Of a DNA stretch of 17,155 nt, positions 13,836 to 17,155 are shown piece by piece. Both the position numbers and the translations under genes were made by a program. The notes below the pieces were generated by a model. That model searched no databases. It had not been told where the DNA came from and worked only from the letters and a program-made list of their open reading frames with translations. How positions within the stretch are numbered: the stretch's first letter is position 1; every line of letters begins with the position of its first letter. This stretch comes from CAUTUX01 sp963532875 (GTDB taxonomy: Bacteria > Bacillota > Clostridia > Christensenellales > CAG-917), in the NCBI GenBank assembly GCA_963532875.1, contig CAUSLO010000027.1:1-17155 (forward strand), written 5' to 3'.

Positions 13836-15281
13836 ATGCAACAGAAACAAGAATTTGATTATTTAATAATTGGCGGTGGAGTCATAGGCAGTGCAGTTTT
13901 TGATGCATTGTGTATGTACAAAACTAGTGTTGCCTTAATTGAAAAAGCACACGACGTAGGAACTAAAGCGAGCGGTGCAAATAGCGGAATTGTTCATGCT
14001 GGATATGATTGCAAACCGAATACATTGAAAGCAAAATTCAACGTAGAAGGGAATGCACTGATGTGGAGTGTTGTAAATGATTTATCAGTTCCATCTGAGC
14101 AATGTGGTTCACTTGTACTGGCAGAAAAAAATCAACTTAATATACTTGAACATTTGCGAGAGCAAGGTATAAAAAACGGAGTTGAGACAAAAATAATTTC
14201 GGATGATGAATTAAAAGAGATAGAAGCGAATCTCACTCAAAATATTAAATATGGTTTATATGCCAACAGTGCTGGCGTCGTTTCACCATATAAATTAACG
14301 ATAGCATACGCTGATAGGGGCATATTAAACGGCGGTAAGGTTTTCCTTGATTGTGGGGTTAAAAACATCGAAAAAGTAGGAAAATACTTCAATGTACATA
14401 CCCCTTCAGGCATTTTTAGTGCAAAAACGATTATAAATGCTGCTGGAGAGCAAGGTGCTGAGATTAATGACATGCTTGGATATGAACATTTTGAAACTAA
14501 ATATAGACGAGGGGAATACTGTCTATTAGACAAATCAGAAAGAAAAAATATATCCACAGTATTGTTCCCATTGCCAACTGAAAAAGGTAAAGGAGTACTT
14601 GTTGCACCAACAGCAGATGGCAACGTTATATACGGTCCAACATCAATTGACACAGAAGTTGGAGATACCGAAACAACCTATGACGGATTAAATGAAATCA
14701 AAAATGAAATATCAAATATGTATGCGAAGCCTAACATGTCTAATGTAATACGTGTATATGCTGGTTTAAGAACAATAATTGGAGATGACTTTATCGTAAA
14801 AAAATCCGAGTATGACAAGCACTTCTATATGGCAATTGGGATATGTTCTCCAGGGTTAACAAGTGCTCCGGCAATTGCCAAATATATTAGTGAAGAAATT
14901 CAAAAAAGCGATAAACTAAAAAAGAAAAACAAAGTTGTTATTAAGTTGCAAAAAGAAAAACGTATTGTCGATATGACACCAGACGAGGCAAAAGCATTTA
15001 CAGGAAAAGATACGACAAAATCAAATATAATATGCAAATGTGAGAAAGTTACAGAATACGAGATTTTAAAGGCTATTCATTCGCCATTAGGAGCAAGAAC
15101 GGTTGAAGCAGTTAAGAAGAGAGTTCGAGCAGGAATGGGGAAATGCCAGGGAGGATTTTGTCAGCCTAAAATTGTAGAGATTCTTTCAAGAGAACTAAAG
15201 ATTCCAATAACTGAAGTAAGGAAGGATTATCAAAATAGCAATATAGCAGTTTCAAAAATAAAGGGGTTGCCAAGTGATTAA
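13836..15281 (+). CDS. GlpA-like FAD-dependent glycerol-3-phosphate dehydrogenase with BFD-type [2Fe-2S] domain
   Basis: A 481-residue DAO-superfamily flavoprotein. The FAD-binding Rossmann motif is YLIIGGGVIGSAVFDAL at 9-25, followed by SGANSGIVHAGYD at 46-58, typical of GlpA/LhgO-like enzymes. The dehydrogenase core ends near 375. The C-terminal domain carries Cys400-x-Cys402 and Cys437-x4-Cys442 (CKC and CQGGFC), the four ligands of a BFD-like [2Fe-2S] cluster, as in anaerobic GlpA. The expected reaction is oxidation of sn-glycerol 3-phosphate to dihydroxyacetone phosphate, with electrons passed to the next two gene products. L-2-hydroxyglutarate or another alpha-hydroxy substrate is a less likely alternative. 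ATG 13836 is chosen because the promoter's -10 lies directly upstream. It overlaps the next gene by 8 bases. Confidence 0.87.
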   Translation: MQQKQEFDYLIIGGGVIGSAVFDALCMYKTSVALIEKAHDVGTKASGANSGIVHAGYDCKPNTLKAKFNVEGNALMWSVVNDLSVPSEQCGSLVLAEKNQLNILEHLREQGIKNGVETKIISDDELKEIEANLTQNIKYGLYANSAGVVSPYKLTIAYADRGILNGGKVFLDCGVKNIEKVGKYFNVHTPSGIFSAKTIINAAGEQGAEINDMLGYEHFETKYRRGEYCLLDKSERKNISTVLFPLPTEKGKGVLVAPTADGNVIYGPTSIDTEVGDTETTYDGLNEIKNEISNMYAKPNMSNVIRVYAGLRTIIGDDFIVKKSEYDKHFYMAIGICSPGLTSAPAIAKYISEEIQKSDKLKKKNKVVIKLQKEKRIVDMTPDEAKAFTGKDTTKSNIICKCEKVTEYEILKAIHSPLGARTVEAVKKRVRAGMGKCQGGFCQPKIVEILSRELKIPITEVRKDYQNSNIAVSKIKGLPSD

Positions 15282-16512
15282 GAATGAATATGATGTTATT
15301 GTAATTGGTGGAGGTCCTGCTGGATTGGCTGCGGCGATAGCGAGCGATGAAAATGGTTCAACGACGTTGTTGATTGAATCAGAAGATCGTTTAGGTGGAA
15401 TACTTAATCAATGTATCCATGAAGGCTTTGGCTTACATTATTTCAAAGAAGAACTCACAGGACCAGAATATGCGAATCGCTTTGTTCAAAAATTATCTAC
15501 AACAAAAGTTGATGTATTAACTTCAACGTTATGTACAAATATAACTAAAGATAAAAAAGTATCAGTTATTTCTAAAGATGAAGGATATAGAATCATTAAA
15601 GCAAGAGCAATAGTCTTCGCTACAGGATGTAGAGAAAGAAGTGCGGGCTCAATAATGCTTAATGGTAGCAGAGTCGCTGGAATATATACAGCAGGAGTAG
15701 CACAGAAATTTTCTAACATTATGGGATATCTTGTAGGTAAGGAAATCGTAATTTTGGGTAGTGGTGATATAGGCCTCATTATGGCACGCAGAATGAAATT
15801 AGAAGGTGCTAATGTAAAGATGGTTCTAGAACTAATGGAACATTCATCGGGACTTAAAAGAAACATTGTTCAGTGTTTAGACGATTACGGAATACCAATT
15901 AAATATTCACATACAGTAACTAGAGTAGAAGGTAAAGAAAGAGTTGAAAGAATACACTATGCTCCAGTAGATAAAAATTTAAAACCAATCCTTGAAAGTG
16001 AAGAGAGTATAGAAGCAGATACTTTGTTGTTGTCAGTTGGCTTAATTCCATACTGTGAAATACTCAAGAATGTTGGTGTTGATCAATGCAATGCAACGAA
16101 GAGCGTAATTGTTGATGAAAATAGAATGACTTCAGAACCAGGATTTTTTGCGTGTGGAAATACGTTACATGTTCACGACCTAGTGGATAATGTATCCAAT
16201 GAGTCAGCAATAGCAGGACTTAATGCCTCAAAGTTTGCGAAGGGTGAACTGGAATCTAAAGAACAAATAAAAATATCGACAGATGAAAATATAATATATG
16301 CATTGCCTCAAAAAATAAGCAAAGGACAGCATAAAGTAGATATATACTTTAGAGTTCGTAATTTGATTGATAAAGCAAAATTAAAAATATTCAAGCAAGA
16401 CAAAGAGGTATTCTCAAAAACATATTTAGTTCTTGCCCCAGGGGAGATGGAAAAAATAACTTTAGATATTGATTTTGATTCTGATTTGAAAATGAGGATA
16501 GCGAAAATATGA
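15274..16512 (+). CDS. FAD/NAD(P)-dependent oxidoreductase, electron-transfer partner of the GlpA-like dehydrogenase
   Basis: A 412-residue two-dinucleotide-binding flavoprotein. FAD site: DVIVIGGGPAGLAAAIA at 7-23. Diagnostic block: GGILNQCIHEGFGLHYF (about 41-57), a hallmark of the oxidoreductase that accompanies GlpA-like enzymes in Firmicutes. NAD(P) site: IVILGSGDIGLIMARRM. A late FAD motif is FFACGNTLHVHDLVDNVSNE. The last 70 or so residues form a predicted beta-rich tail. It probably accepts electrons from the preceding subunit and passes them to NAD or another carrier. The GTG start is supported by AAGGGG at 15261-15266 with 7-base spacing and by the 8-base overlap with the upstream gene. 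It overlaps the next gene as ATGA. Confidence 0.88.
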   Translation: MIKNEYDVIVIGGGPAGLAAAIASDENGSTTLLIESEDRLGGILNQCIHEGFGLHYFKEELTGPEYANRFVQKLSTTKVDVLTSTLCTNITKDKKVSVISKDEGYRIIKARAIVFATGCRERSAGSIMLNGSRVAGIYTAGVAQKFSNIMGYLVGKEIVILGSGDIGLIMARRMKLEGANVKMVLELMEHSSGLKRNIVQCLDDYGIPIKYSHTVTRVEGKERVERIHYAPVDKNLKPILESEESIEADTLLLSVGLIPYCEILKNVGVDQCNATKSVIVDENRMTSEPGFFACGNTLHVHDLVDNVSNESAIAGLNASKFAKGELESKEQIKISTDENIIYALPQKISKGQHKVDIYFRVRNLIDKAKLKIFKQDKEVFSKTYLVLAPGEMEKITLDIDFDSDLKMRIAKI

Positions 16513-16853
16513 AAACAACTTGCATAATGTGTCCAATGGGATGTGCATTAGATATAAATGAAGTAAATGGAGAAGTAGTTGTAAAGGGCAATACATGTAA
16601 ACGTGGCGAAATATACGGTAAGCAAGAATTTGTAAACCCTATGAGGTCTTTCACATCTTTACTATTCACAAAAAGTGGGGCAGTAGTATCAATAAAAACC
16701 TCCGGATTAGTTCCAAAAAATAAAATTAATGAATTAGCAAAATATACAACAAAAGTTATAGCCGATGACAGCACTAAAATTGGCAGTGTAGTAGAAAATA
16801 ATGTTTTAGGATTAAATGTAGATTTTGTTATAACAGGCTGTCTAAACCGATAG
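16509..16853 (+). CDS. DUF1667 small iron-sulfur protein
   Basis: A 114-residue protein of the DUF1667 family, which commonly follows the two preceding genes. The N-terminus has Cys5-x2-Cys8-x3-Cys12 (CIMCPMGC) and Cys30 in KGNTCKRGE, four ligands suited to a [4Fe-4S] cluster like that of molybdopterin oxidoreductase N-termini. NPMRSFTS and IKTSGLVPK match the rest of the family. It is presumed to be an electron-transfer or structural subunit of the glycerol-3-phosphate dehydrogenase complex. The start overlaps the preceding stop as ATGA, so the three genes form one operon. No glycerol kinase or glycerol facilitator gene lies in the window. Confidence 0.9.
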   Translation: MKTTCIMCPMGCALDINEVNGEVVVKGNTCKRGEIYGKQEFVNPMRSFTSLLFTKSGAVVSIKTSGLVPKNKINELAKYTTKVIADDSTKIGSVVENNVLGLNVDFVITGCLNR

Positions 16854-17103
16854 AATTAAATCAAAAATTTTAATTAATTTTCAAATCTGAAATTTTAGAG
16901 TATTCCAACAGAATTTTTATGGGTACATCTGTCAAAGAATTCAGTGTGCAAATAAACAATTTGGTATTTTTTTAAGCCTAGTCCTTAGTCTCAACAAGTG
17001 AGTTCCTCTTGGTAATACGGATTATCAGAAAAGAAATTTATGTGAACTTTATAAAATTAAGTTAAAAAGATTTAACAAAATTAGAGTAACTTGATAGTAT
17101 TTA
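16854..17103. other. AT-rich intergenic stretch without a recognised gene
   Basis: No credible ORF, tRNA or GC-rich terminator was found on either strand. Immediately after the stop, AATTAAA (16854-16860) and TTTAATT (16869-16875) could pair, but an all-AT stem is weak as a terminator. CTGTCAAAGA at 16929-16938 repeats the core of the left window-end repeat (36-45) in direct orientation. Confidence 0.5.
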
Positions 17104-17153
17104 TCTCATCTTTGACACTTGCAGGCTCACGAACCCCCTAAATAGTCAGTAAA
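17104..17153. repeat. Right arm of window-spanning inverted repeat (possible mobile-element end)
   Basis: This arm pairs gap-free with 1-50 in opposite orientation (position i with 17154 minus i), matching at 39 of 50 positions. TCTCATCTTTGACA (17104-17117) and CAGTAAA (17147-17153) are the perfect blocks. Similarity ends at the inner boundary. Eleven mismatches mean the two arms are related but are not recent identical copies, unless they represent the left and right ends of one element type. Confidence 0.6.
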
Positions 17154-17155
17154 CA

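Noticed and set aside
16854..17103. A tRNA or small RNA gene in the right intergenic region
   Set aside because: No cloverleaf, conserved T-loop or GC-rich stem could be found. The region is AT-rich with only weak pairing.

Overview
The window is AT-rich (about one third G+C by eye). All twelve convincing protein genes lie on the + strand. Standard-code stops, AAGGAG-type ribosome binding sites, ATGA start/stop overlaps, an InlB-like B-repeat surface protein and a CIRCE-like heat-shock operator together point to an uncultured low-GC Firmicute, probably a gut clostridial lineage. That placement is inference. No rRNA, tRNA, CRISPR array or transposase is visible.

Region 1 (1-6073): an extended -10 promoter at 156-184 precedes a tightly packed operon. 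It encodes a Ppx/GppA phosphatase, a Maf nucleotide pyrophosphatase, a divergent MreB-like actin, an aldo/keto reductase, a ROK sugar kinase and a short RNase E/G-like protein. Most junctions overlap by 1 to 44 bases. Having maf, an mreB relative and an rng relative together recalls the mreBCD-maf-rng cluster of many bacteria, but mreC and mreD are absent and two metabolic genes sit in between. Several members are divergent at diagnostic residues.

Region 2 (6118-8328): a PutP-type sodium/solute symporter with a C-terminal extension of about 240 residues that looks like a degenerate alpha/beta-hydrolase domain.

Region 3 (8329-12519): an intergenic stretch with a CIRCE-like HrcA operator but no chaperone gene, then a 1206-residue exported or membrane-anchored protein with internal repeats and a DUF6273-like C-terminus. 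This gene carries a nine-G tract that could slip and switch it off. A strong 13-bp inverted repeat and a possible 47- to 50-codon small ORF follow.

Region 4 (12482-13785): a stand-alone AAA ATPase of the DUF4143 type with a C-terminal PD-(D/E)XK-like signature, apparently transcribed with almost no leader.

Region 5 (13802-16853): a three-gene operon encoding a GlpA-like FAD dehydrogenase with a [2Fe-2S] tail, a GlpB/NADH-oxidase-like flavoprotein and a small DUF1667 iron-sulfur protein. Together these probably form an anaerobic glycerol-3-phosphate dehydrogenase complex. Its promoter places the start site at the A of the ATG, so the mRNA should be leaderless.

The two window edges (1-50 and 17104-17153) form a gap-free inverted repeat (39 of 50 positions). 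They are most simply read as the ends of repeated mobile elements at which an assembly broke.
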